Shown: positions 9,262 to 17,645, counted from the first letter of the stretch. The stretch is 64,000 nucleotides of DNA from Anaerobutyricum hallii (GCF_900209925.1 NZ_LT907978.1:2389001-2453000), one strand, 5' to 3'. Translations and numbers: made by a program. The notes: a model not told the origin generated them from the letters alone.

Positions 9262-9927
9262 TTATCCTTGCATATATTGTTCAAGGTATTCTTTGTCTTT
9301 TATGAGTATTTTCTGATTTTCTACTGAGATGACTCCATTCTCTCTTAATCCACGCAAAATACGGTTGACACTATTTCGTGTAGATATTCCACAAAATCCT
9401 GCAATATCATCGTTGGTAATCTGAAAATCAATAAGAATTCCCTCTTTCATTTTCTTTCCAAATGATTCAATCTGCAAGTACAGGAACGCACATACTGCTC
9501 CTGTTTTTCCATTCATTGTCATAAGCTGCTGGCGATAAATTGCTTGTGAAAGTTCTTCTCTGTAGTAGGCATTAATATAATCTTGAAGTTTTTTATCTTT
9601 ATTAACGTATTCCCAGAAAGTTACACGAGGAATTTTGTAAAATACAGCTGATTCACTTTCTACTCGTACATTAAATGGTGCAGAAGTATACTGGCTTACT
9701 TCGTCTTTTAATAATGAAATGATATTAGGAGCCTTTAAGTAGGAAATGTTAAACTCTCTTCCATCTCTTAGGATAATACTTGTTTTCACTACACCTTCTT
9801 TTAATACATAAGTACTTTGCTGCTCAAAACCATAATAAGTAAGATATGCATGGCGCGCCTTATGTACTATCGGAATGTCTTTTTTCTCTAAAAACTCTAG
9901 CAAATATTCATGTTCCATTTTTTTCAT
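9262..9927 (-). CDS. larR: Crp/Fnr-family regulator, LarR-like
   Basis: A 221-residue regulator: an N-terminal cyclic-nucleotide-binding-like beta domain (~25-115, e.g. YVLKEGVVKTSIILRDGREF) without the full set of cAMP-contact residues, a dimer helix, and a C-terminal winged HTH (NDDIAGFCGISTRNSVNRIL, ~170-189). It is divergent from larA, the arrangement known for LarR, the lactate-responsive activator of Lactobacillus plantarum lar genes. The inverted repeat CACATTT/AAATGTG (9998-10021), just upstream of the larA promoter, is a candidate target. The role is inferred from family and neighbourhood; no cysteine cluster for an Fnr iron-sulfur centre is visible. Confidence 0.8.
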   Translation of the reverse strand: MKKMEHEYLLEFLEKKDIPIVHKARHAYLTYYGFEQQSTYVLKEGVVKTSIILRDGREFNISYLKAPNIISLLKDEVSQYTSAPFNVRVESESAVFYKIPRVTFWEYVNKDKKLQDYINAYYREELSQAIYRQQLMTMNGKTGAVCAFLYLQIESFGKKMKEGILIDFQITNDDIAGFCGISTRNSVNRILRGLRENGVISVENQKILIKDKEYLEQYMQG

Positions 9928-9997
9928 CCTTTCTTCTTACAAAAGTATATCATATTTTTAACAGATGTTGGTAACATTTGATAATATTCTTTGTTAT

Positions 9998-10051
9998 CAC
10001 ATTTTATTAACACGAAATGTGGTTTGCAGAGACATTTATTTTGCATAAAAT
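9998..10051 (+). promoter_or_regulatory. larA promoter with upstream inverted repeat
   Basis: CACATTT (9998-10004) and AAATGTG (10015-10021) form a 7-bp inverted repeat with a 10-nt spacer, directly before TTTGCA (10023-10028), 17 nt, TAAAAT (10046-10051). The location just upstream of the -35 fits activation by a Crp-type protein. Confidence 0.6.
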
Positions 10052-10109
10052 AACTTCCTGTTAAGAAAATGTACTCGCACATATCTAAGTTTTTAAGGAG
10101 GATTTTAAA

Positions 10110-11387
10110 ATGTTTGAAATGAATGTGCCTTACGATAAAGGAGAAATGAAAATCAGCCTGCCTGAAAAAAATCTTGCAGGTGTTTTGGAAGGAAAACAGT
10201 CTGAGTACACCACCGAACTTTCTGAGGAAGAACTGGTAGAACAGTCTTTAGACAACCCAATCGGTTCGAAATCATTGGAGGAACTGGCAAAAGGAAAAAA
10301 GGATATTGTCATTATCAGTTCTGATCATACACGTCCTGTTCCATCAAAAATTATTACTCCGATTCTTTTAAGAAGAATCCGTTCTGTATCCCCTGATGCA
10401 CGAATCCGTATTCTTGTTGCAACTGGTTTCCATCGTCCTAGTACCCATGAGGAATTAGTTGATAAATACGGTGAAGAAATCGTTGCTAATGAAGAAATTG
10501 TTATGCACATTTCTACGGATGATGCTTCTATGAAAAAGATTGGTGTTCTGCCAAGTGGCGGCGACTGCATCATTAATAAGATTGCAGCAGAAGCTGACCT
10601 GTTAATTTCTGAAGGTTTTATCGAAGCTCACTTTTTTGCAGGTTTTTCTGGTGGAAGAAAGTCTGTTTTACCAGGTATTGCTTCCTATAAAACAATTATG
10701 GCTAATCACAGCGGAGAATTTATTAATGACAAAAAATCCCGCCCGGGTAATCTCTGTCATAATTTAATTCACGAAGATATGGTTTATGCTGCAAGAACAG
10801 CCAATCTTGCTTTTATCGTTAATGTTGTATTAAATGGAAATCACGAGATTATTGGTTCTTTTGCCGGAGATATGGAAACTGCTCATGAAAAAGGCTGTGA
10901 TTTTGTTCGTTCTCTTGCAAGCGTAAACAAAGTAAATTGTGATATCGCTATTTCCACTAACGGCGGTTATCCTCTTGACCAGAATATTTACCAGGCTATC
11001 AAAGGTATGACTGCTGCAGAAGCTACTCTTCCTGATGATGGAATCATTATTATGATTGCCGGATGCCGCGATGGTCATGGCGGAGTTGGTTTCTACCATA
11101 ACATTGCTGATGTAAAAGATCCAGAAGAATTTGAGCAAAAAGCAATCCATACTCCTCGTCTGGAAACCGTACCAGACCAGTGGACTTCACAGATTTTTGC
11201 CCGTATTCTGGCACACCATAAAGTTATTATGGTATCTGATCTTGTTGACCCAAAACTGGTAAAAGATATGCATATGGAACTTGCTTCTAATGTAGATGAA
11301 GCTCTTGCTATGGCATTTAAAATCAAAGGAAATGATGCAAAAGTTGCTGTTATTCCTGATGGTTTAGGCGTTGTTGTTAATATCTAA
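10110..11387 (+). CDS. larA: Nickel-dependent lactate racemase
   Basis: Interconverts D- and L-lactate using the covalently bound nickel-pincer nucleotide cofactor. The 425-residue protein keeps every catalytic position of the L. plantarum enzyme at the same number: Asp72 and Arg75 in SSDHTRP, His108 in GFHRP, His174 in EAHFF, Lys184 in SGGRK (the cofactor-anchoring lysine) and His200 in IMANH. The ATG follows AAGGAGGATTTTAAA. It is followed by the MIP channel gene 117 nt later. Cofactor genes larB, larC and larE are not in the window and must lie elsewhere if the enzyme is active. Confidence 0.96.
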   Translation: MFEMNVPYDKGEMKISLPEKNLAGVLEGKQSEYTTELSEEELVEQSLDNPIGSKSLEELAKGKKDIVIISSDHTRPVPSKIITPILLRRIRSVSPDARIRILVATGFHRPSTHEELVDKYGEEIVANEEIVMHISTDDASMKKIGVLPSGGDCIINKIAAEADLLISEGFIEAHFFAGFSGGRKSVLPGIASYKTIMANHSGEFINDKKSRPGNLCHNLIHEDMVYAARTANLAFIVNVVLNGNHEIIGSFAGDMETAHEKGCDFVRSLASVNKVNCDIAISTNGGYPLDQNIYQAIKGMTAAEATLPDDGIIIMIAGCRDGHGGVGFYHNIADVKDPEEFEQKAIHTPRLETVPDQWTSQIFARILAHHKVIMVSDLVDPKLVKDMHMELASNVDEALAMAFKIKGNDAKVAVIPDGLGVVVNI

Positions 11388-11504
11388 ATTTTAATATCAG
11401 AATCCCTAGCGACTATCATTATCAAAATAGATTATTTCAGACTTTTTTATTAAAATGCTATAAATAATTTTATAAAAAGAAAGAGAAGAAAGGAAAAAAT
11501 CGTT

Positions 11505-12215
11505 ATGTTACACTCACTTATGGCTGAATTTTTAGGAACAGCCCTTATGATTTTATTCGGTGTCGGCGTACACTGTGATGAAGTCCTTACCAAAACAAAA
11601 TACCATGGAAGCGGACACATTTTTGCCATCACCACCTGGGCTTTTGGTATTTCTGTTACTCTGTTTATCTTTGGTGGTGTCTGCATTAACCCTGCCATGG
11701 CATTATGTCAGGCAATTCTTGGCATGATTCCCTGGAGCAGCTTTATTCCTTATTGTATTGCTGAGTTCCTCGGTGCTTTATTTGGCGCACTCGTTGTTTA
11801 TGTTATGTATGCTGACCATTTTAAAGCAAGTGAAGGAAAAATAGACCCGATTGCCATTCGAAACATTTTTTCTACAAATCCAAACTGTAGAAATCTTCCA
11901 CGCAACTTCCTGGTCGAGACAATCGCAACTGCTGTTTTTCTGACTGCAATCCTGGCTGTTGCAACAAATTACGAAAAACAGCTTCCTATCGGCGTTGGAC
12001 TTATCGTCTGGGCCGTTGGTATGGGACTTGGCGGAACGACTGGATTTGCTATGAATCAGGCAAGAGACTTAGGTCCTCGTCTTGCATTCCAGTTACTTCC
12101 TATTAAAAATAAAGCGGACAATGACTGGCAGTACGGTCTGCTCGTGCCTGGTATCGCTCCATTTGTCGGAGCCGTCTTAGCTGCTTTATTCTCCCACTAT
12201 TTTCTTGCTATTTAA
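11505..12215 (+). CDS. larD: Aquaporin/GlpF-family channel, LarD-like
   Basis: A 236-residue MIP-family channel with six hydrophobic helices. The first half-helix has the normal NPA motif (CINPAMAL, ~61-68). The second reads MNQARDLGPR (~178-187), so NPA has become NQA. Following larA, it matches LarD, which in lactobacilli passes lactic acid across the membrane; glycerol or water are alternatives. The start is supported by AAAGGAAAAAATCGTT, a moderately good site. The stop TAA (12213-12215) lies inside TATTTAATTCATTGAGAG, the conserved left flank of the family 2 hairpin that follows, so the repeat seems to supply the stop. Confidence 0.85.
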   Translation: MLHSLMAEFLGTALMILFGVGVHCDEVLTKTKYHGSGHIFAITTWAFGISVTLFIFGGVCINPAMALCQAILGMIPWSSFIPYCIAEFLGALFGALVVYVMYADHFKASEGKIDPIAIRNIFSTNPNCRNLPRNFLVETIATAVFLTAILAVATNYEKQLPIGVGLIVWAVGMGLGGTTGFAMNQARDLGPRLAFQLLPIKNKADNDWQYGLLVPGIAPFVGAVLAALFSHYFLAI

Positions 12216-12230
12216 TTCATTGAGAGGGAA

Positions 12231-12354
12231 CAGACGAAAATAAAAAGAATAGACTATAGGAAATGTAAAGATATCGCTGCGTAGAAAATACCTAGTCGGC
12301 ATTTTTACTTGCTCTCACATTACATTTCCTATAGTCTATTCTTTTTATTTTCTG
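12231..12354 (+). repeat. Family 2 hairpin repeat, copy 1 (sense to larD)
   Basis: CAGACGAAAATAAAAAG to CTTTTTATTTTCTG. About 32 bp pair perfectly, including the copy-specific GACTATAGGAAATG / CATTTCCTATAGTC. The core includes GATATCGCTGCGTAGAAAAT. The A/T-rich ends fit a terminator 15 nt after larD. Confidence 0.88.
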
Positions 12355-12360
12355 TTTGTT

Positions 12361-12546
12361 TGCTCCAGAAGGAATGAATTCAATAGTTTTTGGAGGGAGA
12401 AGGAGGGGGGAGAAATCAGAAGACTACTGCTTGCTCGAAAGATATCTCTGTCAGAAGATTACATTTATCTGCTCTCGCATTTCTTTTCCTATGGTCTATT
12501 CTTTTTATTTTCTGTTTGTTTGCTCCTGAAGGATTGTATTCATAGT
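12361..12546. repeat. Degenerate family 2 repeat: right arm only, with shared flank
   Basis: 12361-12395 (GCTCCAGAAGGAATGAATTC...) and 12415-12437 (TCAGAAGACTACTGCTTG) are the flank segments also found at 13550-13581 and, inverted, at 13925-13996. 12441-12514 is a right half of a family 2 hairpin (GATATCTCTG...TATGGTCTATTCTTTTTATTTTCTG) without its left arm. No gene lies in 12216-12650. Confidence 0.75.
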
Positions 12547-12650
12547 TTACAAAAGGTCGTGTATTATTCTAAATGAATCCATAGTAATTTTAACAAATAT
12601 ATAGTATAGTTCTTTTAGATAAATGATCAGAAAGTATGAGGAAACTACCC

Positions 12651-13394
12651 ATGTTGAAAATAATTATTTCCCCGGCAAAAAAAATGAATGTAAGAAATGA
12701 CATTTTATCCTATAAAAATATACCATTTTTTATAAATGAGGCTCAAATTCTTTTTTCTTATATGAAAAATATGTCTTTGGAGGAATTAAAAAATCTATGG
12801 AAATGCAGTGACAAGCTTGTACAGGAAAATGAGCAACAGCTTCGAACAGGAAACTTAAAGCAAAATCTAAGTCCGGCGATTCTTTCTTATGAGGGAATTC
12901 AATATAAATACATGGCACCAGCAGTGTTTGAAGAACAGGCTTTTATATGGTTAGAAAAGCATTTGAGGATTTTATCCGGCTTTTACGGGGTACTATGTCC
13001 GTTTGACGGGGTGATTCCGTATCGACTAGAAATGCAGGCACGTTTTCATAATGAAAAAATAAATAATTTATACGACTTTTGGGGACAAAAATTAGCAGAC
13101 TATATATTAAAAGACTGTGATTGTCTCATTAACCTTGCCTCAAAAGAGTACAGTAAAAGTGTTTTGAAATATATTCCAAAAAATGTACAGGTCATAACCT
13201 GTGTATTCGGAGAAATAATTGATGGGAAAATAAAAGAAAAAGGAACTTATGCAAAGATGGCAAGAGGTTCCCTTGTTCGTTATATGGCAGAGCATCAGAT
13301 TGAAAATCCAGAGGAAATGAAACAATTCGATGAACTTGGGTATAAATATAAGGAAGAATATTCTGATAACACAAAATGGATATTTTGCAAATAA
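12651..13394 (+). CDS. yaaA: YaaA-family (UPF0246) peroxide stress protein
   Basis: A 247-residue protein starting MLKIIISPAKKMNVR, the conserved N-terminus of the YaaA/DUF328 family; GAGGA lies 8 nt upstream of this ATG, so it is preferred over an in-frame ATG 15 nt earlier. FYGVLCPFDGVIPYRLEMQ (~112-130) and NLASKEYSKSV (~159-169) are family landmarks. In E. coli YaaA lowers free iron under peroxide stress and binds DNA; this role is assumed by homology. It stands alone between family 2 hairpin repeats on both sides (12.2-12.5 and 13.4 kb), so it may belong to a mobile or repeat-rearranged segment. Confidence 0.9.
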   Translation: MLKIIISPAKKMNVRNDILSYKNIPFFINEAQILFSYMKNMSLEELKNLWKCSDKLVQENEQQLRTGNLKQNLSPAILSYEGIQYKYMAPAVFEEQAFIWLEKHLRILSGFYGVLCPFDGVIPYRLEMQARFHNEKINNLYDFWGQKLADYILKDCDCLINLASKEYSKSVLKYIPKNVQVITCVFGEIIDGKIKEKGTYAKMARGSLVRYMAEHQIENPEEMKQFDELGYKYKEEYSDNTKWIFCK

Positions 13395-13417
13395 CTATTT
13401 AATTCATTGAGAGAAAA

Positions 13418-13541
13418 CAGACGAAAATAAAAAGAATAGACCATAACAAATGTAAAGATATCACTGCGTAGAAAATGCCTGTTCGGCATTTTTACTTGTT
13501 CTCACATTACATTTGTTATGGTCTATTCTTTTTATTTTCTG
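13418..13541 (+). repeat. Family 2 hairpin repeat, copy 2 (sense to yaaA)
   Basis: Same ends as the larD copy, but the stem segment is GACCATAACAAATG / CATTTGTTATGGTC. Relative to the larD copy several positions changed on both arms, keeping perfect pairing over ~32 bp. The core keeps GATATCACTGCGTAGAAAAT. Confidence 0.88.
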
Positions 13542-13713
13542 TGTTTTGGCTCCAGAAGGAATGAATGCAATAGTCTTTGGGAAAGAGATGGGGAAGGGGA
13601 CAGAAGGTCGTGGCTTATTCTGATGCTATTTCCACTATGCTGAACCTTCTTTCAAGTTTCACTGATGATAAGATGATACCGAAACCTATCACTGTACATA
13701 ATAATTTTATCAT

Positions 13714-13761
13714 TATATTGTCGCAATATATCATTTTTTCTCAAAACGTATGCTATACGTT
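13714..13761. promoter_or_regulatory. Two compact operator-like palindromes in the composite's centre
   Basis: TATATTG-TCG-CAATATA (13714-13730) and AACGTAT-GCT-ATACGTT (13745-13761) are perfect 7-bp dyads 14 nt apart. Such sites are typical operators of small HTH repressors. A 32-codon minus-strand frame (13713 to 13615) begins at the first dyad but has no ribosome binding site. A hairpin CAAGAATGCC/GGCGTTCTTG lies at ~13784-13805. Confidence 0.45.
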
Positions 13762-14002
13762 ATATATAACGCACATCTCGCGGCAAGAATGCCTCGGCGT
13801 TCTTGAATTAGAATGTACGATAAATATAAAGGCGATTTCTGTACTTTTTTGTAAAATGACAACCCCCTTTATTTTTACTGTTCGTTAAAAAGAGTACCTA
13901 ATCTTCTGGATGATACATCTTCCGAGTAAGCAGTAGTCTTCTGACCTCTCCCCCTTATTCCTCCCAAAGACTATTGCATTCATTCCTTCTGGAGCCAACA
14001 CA

Positions 14003-14123
14003 CAGAAAAAAGAAATACTACCGTATCCCAGATGCGGCTTCGGAGCGTGTTTAAGATGCGGATGAGCATCTTAGGCACAGCGACTACAGAGCAGATGGGA
14101 TATGGTGGTATTTCTTTTTTCGA
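14003..14123 (-). repeat. Family 1 hairpin repeat, copy 5 (decaying)
   Basis: The minus-strand reading has the standard ends and core, with stem TACCACCATATCCC against GGGATACGGTAGTA (two mismatches) and an altered inner stem (GTGCCTAA against TTAAACAC). It is the only copy not placed after a gene in sense orientation; it forms the right side of the composite just before the pgi promoter. Confidence 0.85.
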
Positions 14124-14159
14124 TTGTTTTCTCTAATGAATTAAATAGTAAATAATCCA

Positions 14160-14229
14160 TTGCAATTGGAAATTTTTTTTAGTATAATTATGTTAAGAAA
14201 TTTTGAATGCATTATTATATTTTGCATTC
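14160..14229 (+). promoter_or_regulatory. pgi promoter and 5' UTR hairpin
   Basis: TTGCAA (14160-14165), 17-nt spacer, TATAAT (14183-14188). GAATGCA (14205-14211) pairs with TGCATTC (14223-14229) early in the transcript. Confidence 0.75.
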
Positions 14230-14282
14230 TTAATTTTATTTAAGCTTAATGTATAACCACATTAACTAAGGAGGATTTATTT

Positions 14283-15866
14283 ATGGCAACTTGGAACAAT
14301 CTTGACACTCTGGCATCTTATAAGAAACTTGCCGGACTGAAAAACCACGTAGACATTAAAGAAGCTATGAGCGGAGAGAATGGTGCTACACGTGTAGCAA
14401 AATATTCCGCACCTATGGCAGAGGGACTTAGCTTTAACTATGCTGCAAAGCAGGTAGATGACACTGTTTTGGCTGCGCTGGCAGAATTAGCAGAAGAATC
14501 ACAGCTCGCTGATAAATTTGAAGAATTATATAACGGTGCTGTGATCAATACCGGTGAAAAACGTCTTGTTCTTCATCATTTAGCACGTAGACAGTTAGGT
14601 AAAGATGTTGTTGTTGACGGTGTAAACAAACGTGATTTCTATGTTTCCCAGCAACAGAAAGCCGCAGATTTTGCTAATAAAGTACATGCCGGTGAAATTA
14701 CTAACGCTGCTGGTGAGAAGTTCACAACTGTTGTTCAGATTGGTATCGGTGGAAGTGACTTAGGTCCTCGTGCTTTATATATCGCATTAGAGAACTGGGC
14801 TAAAGAGAACGGTGTTGCTAAGATGGAAGCGAAGTTTATCAGCAACGTAGATCCTGATGATGCTGCTGCAGTTTTAAAATCTACAGATTTAGCTCACGCT
14901 CTTTTCATCGTTGTATCTAAATCCGGAACAACTTTGGAAACATTGACAAATGAAGCTTTCGTAAAAGATGCTTTAACAAAGGCTGGATTAAATCCTGCAA
15001 ATCATATGCTTGCTGTAACAAGTGAGACATCTCCTTTAGCAAAGAGCGATGATTACTTAGAAGCATTCTTCATGGATGACTTTATCGGTGGACGTTACTC
15101 CTCTTCTTCTGCAGTTGGTGGAGTTGTTCTTTCCCTTGCATTTGGTCCTGAAATCTTCGCAAGAATTTTAAATGGTGCAGCTGAAGAAGATAAACTTGCT
15201 GCTAATAAAAACATTTTAGAAAACCCAGATATGTTAGATGCTTTAATTGGTGTTTATGAACGTAATGTTCAGGAATACCCTTCTACTGCTGTTTTACCAT
15301 ATTCTCAGGCATTAAGCCGCTTCCCTGCACATTTACAGCAGTGTGATATGGAATCCAATGGTAAGTCTGTGAATCGTTTTGGTGAACCTGTAAATTATGT
15401 GACAGGTCCTACTATCTTTGGTGAGCCAGGAACAAACGGACAGCATTCTTTCTATCAGTTATTACATCAGGGAACTGATATCGTACCTTTACAGTTTGTT
15501 GGTTTTAAAAACAGCCAGATTGGTATGGATGTAGTAATTGAAGACAGCACAAGCCAGCAGAAGTTATGTGCGAATGTAGCTGCACAGATCGTTGCTTTCG
15601 CCTGTGGTAAAAAAGATGAAAACCTTAACAAAAACTTTGAAGGTGGACGCCCATCCAGCATTATTATTGGTGAGCAGTTAACACCAGAATCACTCGGTGC
15701 ATTATTAGCTCATTTCGAAAACAAGATTATGTTCCAGGGATTCTTATGGAATGTTAACAGCTTTGACCAGGAAGGTGTACAGCTTGGTAAGATTCTCGCA
15801 AAACGTGTTCTTGCTCATGATACAGATGGCGCATTAAAATCCTACAGTGATTTATTAAACATTTAA
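14283..15866 (+). CDS. pgi: Glucose-6-phosphate isomerase
   Basis: Interconverts glucose-6-phosphate and fructose-6-phosphate in glycolysis/gluconeogenesis. The 527-residue protein has VVQIGIGGSDLGPRALY (~150-166), FIVVSKSGTTLET (~207-219, sugar-phosphate-binding SIS loop), GGRYSSSSAVG (~268-278) and the active-site GTNGQHSFYQLLHQGT (~382-397). The length is at the long end, close to the E. coli-type enzyme rather than the ~450-residue Bacillus form. AAGGAGG precedes the ATG by 8 nt. It is a single-gene unit with its own promoter and a complex terminator. Codon use is strongly biased, as expected for high expression. Confidence 0.95.
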   Translation: MATWNNLDTLASYKKLAGLKNHVDIKEAMSGENGATRVAKYSAPMAEGLSFNYAAKQVDDTVLAALAELAEESQLADKFEELYNGAVINTGEKRLVLHHLARRQLGKDVVVDGVNKRDFYVSQQQKAADFANKVHAGEITNAAGEKFTTVVQIGIGGSDLGPRALYIALENWAKENGVAKMEAKFISNVDPDDAAAVLKSTDLAHALFIVVSKSGTTLETLTNEAFVKDALTKAGLNPANHMLAVTSETSPLAKSDDYLEAFFMDDFIGGRYSSSSAVGGVVLSLAFGPEIFARILNGAAEEDKLAANKNILENPDMLDALIGVYERNVQEYPSTAVLPYSQALSRFPAHLQQCDMESNGKSVNRFGEPVNYVTGPTIFGEPGTNGQHSFYQLLHQGTDIVPLQFVGFKNSQIGMDVVIEDSTSQQKLCANVAAQIVAFACGKKDENLNKNFEGGRPSSIIIGEQLTPESLGALLAHFENKIMFQGFLWNVNSFDQEGVQLGKILAKRVLAHDTDGALKSYSDLLNI

Positions 15867-15909
15867 TTCTAACCTAAACAAAAATTCAAGAATGCCTCCG
15901 GCAGGATTG

Positions 15910-16041
15910 CAGATGTGGGAATCCTCTCACATCTGATATACAAAAAGAACGATCTGACAGATGTACTGTATACAGTAGCCTTAAAATAATTTCTGTTATT
16001 TTAAGAAAAATACTTTGTGCATCTGTAGATTGTTCTTTTTT
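15910..16041 (+). terminator. Multi-stem terminator region after pgi
   Basis: CAGATGTG/CACATCTG (15910-15935) is a simple hairpin. A larger one (15942-16041) has outer arms AAAAAGAACGATCT...AGATTGTTCTTTTTT and two internal stems, TACTGTATACAGTA and CTTAAAATAA/TTATTTTAAG. The layout resembles the hairpin repeats but the sequence differs. In 16042-16284 I see only a small dyad (TCGTGCTTGCACGA, ~16151) and promoter-like AT-rich DNA for the next gene. Confidence 0.75.
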
Positions 16042-16284
16042 ATTTTCTTTTTCACTTTCTTTTTATTGGTATAAAAATGTGACTGTCGGCTACTATCATT
16101 TTTTATGATTTTTTTATATGATATTAGGGTCAAAATATCAAAACTTCGTTCGTGCTTGCACGATAAGGTGTTTGACTTTGGAATCCGCGTAACATGAGAA
16201 TTAAATTCATCTGAAAATTAAGGAACTTTTACCTGCAAATATGCTATAGTATTCTTATATAATATTTTCCAAGGAGGGATTGCT

Positions 16285-17139
16285 ATGAAAAATGCTATTT
16301 TTAAATTATTTAAAGTTACTTTCCCATTTGCGCTTGCATTTATGATGTGTCTGCCTTTTTCTATGACACTGAATGCTGCCTCTGTGAAGAATATTCCTGT
16401 AAAGAAAATATTATCTGCTGATATCACCGGAGATGGAAAAGCAGATAAAATTCTTATCACAACCAGTATGGATAAGGATTGCTTCATAAAAAAATTGAAA
16501 GTTAAAGTAAATAATAAAGTTGCTTTTACTAAAAACTGTACGAATGACAATATTCATTCCTTTACTGCCCGATATGCTAAAATGTCAAATAAAAATGAAC
16601 TTCTTCAGCTAATGGGTATCGGAGATAATGACTATATTGTATTTAATCAGATTTATAAATATAATAACAAATCTAAAAAGCTCTATTCTGTAAGCAAGTT
16701 AGATTATACAGCCTGCGAAATTGTTTCTGCTAAAAAGAATTTACTGACTCTTCGTCATGGTGACCAGCCTGCTGAAACAGGATGGCTTAACTGGAAAATG
16801 AATTACAAATTTCGTAATAATAAGCTTGTTTTAACAAGTACTACCACTTCTACTGTGAAAAGTATTATTGGTAACTACCACAATGATTCTTATAGTAAAT
16901 TATTCCGGAAAAATATTTTTGTAACAGCGAAAAAGTTACGTTTTTATAACGGAAGTAAACTTGCTTTCACTGTTCCTAAAGGAAAACAGGTAACTTTGAA
17001 AAAGCTTACTCTGTCCAAAAACACTATGTATCTTCAGTTTCAATATGGAAAAAAGACTGGCTGGCTCAGAGTGAATAACAAAGACTATAATTATGAGTCT
17101 CCATATTTTAAAGTAGTTTCCCGTAGATTAGCAGGTTAA
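16285..17139 (+). CDS. Secreted protein of unknown function
   Basis: A 284-residue protein with a clear signal peptide: basic MKNAIFKLFKVT, hydrophobic core, cleavage after LNA-A (~residue 32). The mature part starts with an ADITGDGKADKI segment (~45-56), a calcium-loop/FG-GAP-like motif common in secreted repeats, followed by basic beta-strand-rich sequence. The C-terminal ~70 residues (VTAKKLRFYNGSKLAFTVPK...KTGWLRV) resemble an SH3-like cell-wall binding fold. There is no LPXTG or membrane anchor. CAAGGAGGG precedes the ATG. The family was not recognised beyond these parts. Confidence 0.8.
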   Translation: MKNAIFKLFKVTFPFALAFMMCLPFSMTLNAASVKNIPVKKILSADITGDGKADKILITTSMDKDCFIKKLKVKVNNKVAFTKNCTNDNIHSFTARYAKMSNKNELLQLMGIGDNDYIVFNQIYKYNNKSKKLYSVSKLDYTACEIVSAKKNLLTLRHGDQPAETGWLNWKMNYKFRNNKLVLTSTTTSTVKSIIGNYHNDSYSKLFRKNIFVTAKKLRFYNGSKLAFTVPKGKQVTLKKLTLSKNTMYLQFQYGKKTGWLRVNNKDYNYESPYFKVVSRRLAG

Positions 17140-17147
17140 TTACTATA

Positions 17148-17203
17148 AAAGACCTCTGCATGTTTCCTGTCATTTAAATGACCGGGCATGCAGAGGTCTT
17201 TTT
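17148..17203 (+). terminator. Terminator of the secreted-protein gene
   Basis: AAAAGACCTCTGCATG pairs with CATGCAGAGGTCTTTT, followed by TTTATTTTTT; an inner GTCATTTAAATGAC dyad lies in the loop. Confidence 0.85.
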
Positions 17204-17243
17204 ATTTTTTATTTTTTTATTTCAATGTAACAGTTATACCAGC

Positions 17244-17645
17244 TTATCTTGCACAAATACTATTAACAAAAATAATATAGCAGCCAAAGTCTCCGATACC
17301 TTTTCGAACAGCCTTATCTGCTTTCTCGTCTCCTAATTGCTCTCTCCACTGTACTTCTTTTCCCTGCATCTTTAAATATCTTGCAATCATGTTAAAATGA
17401 AGAATAACGTTATCATGACAGGCTGTCCTGAAAGAATCTTTATCCATTTTCTCTTCTATTGAGAATGTATGCCACTTTGCACGAAGATCCGCATAGGGAA
17501 AAATAGCATTACACAAATCATCATACAATTCCAATGCATCTTCATCTTCTCCGATTTCCAGCATCATATTTTCGTGCATCTTTCTCATTTGTTCAATTGT
17601 TATCGCCCCAGACTCTTTTACATAGCTATCATAAGTATTGATCAT
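17244..17645 (-). CDS. Hypothetical cytoplasmic protein
   Basis: 133 residues from MINTYDSYVKESGAITIEQM; this ATG is preferred because AAGGAG lies 9 nt upstream. A longer frame starting 51 nt earlier has no good site. The sequence is mostly helical and acidic, with a conserved-looking CHDNVILHFNMIARYL stretch (~85-100). There is no signal peptide, membrane segment or recognised motif. It is flanked by the convergent secreted-protein gene and the co-oriented acetyltransferase 164 nt away. Function not recognised. Confidence 0.65.
   Translation of the reverse strand: MINTYDSYVKESGAITIEQMRKMHENMMLEIGEDEDALELYDDLCNAIFPYADLRAKWHTFSIEEKMDKDSFRTACHDNVILHFNMIARYLKMQGKEVQWREQLGDEKADKAVRKGIGDFGCYIIFVNSICAR

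Larger units (their letters stand above)
13394..14149. repeat. 756-bp composite palindromic repeat with nested inverted arms
   Basis: Outer arms ACTATTTAATTCATTGAGAG (from 13394) and its complement (14125-14149) enclose family 2 copy 2 on the left and family 1 copy 5 on the right. Inside these, a 34-nt perfect inverted repeat (13548-13581 with 13963-13996, starting GGCTCCAGAAGGAATG) brackets a unique 380-bp centre. No transposase is present. The centre holds only short frames. Confidence 0.85.

Noticed and set aside
13615-13713. 32-codon minus-strand frame as a gene
   Set aside because: No ribosome binding site; the start abuts a dyad. Kept only as a finding.
13577-13888. Plus-strand 103-codon frame in the composite repeat
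   Set aside because: It spans repeat arms and operator-like dyads, has no good ribosome binding site and no family-like features.
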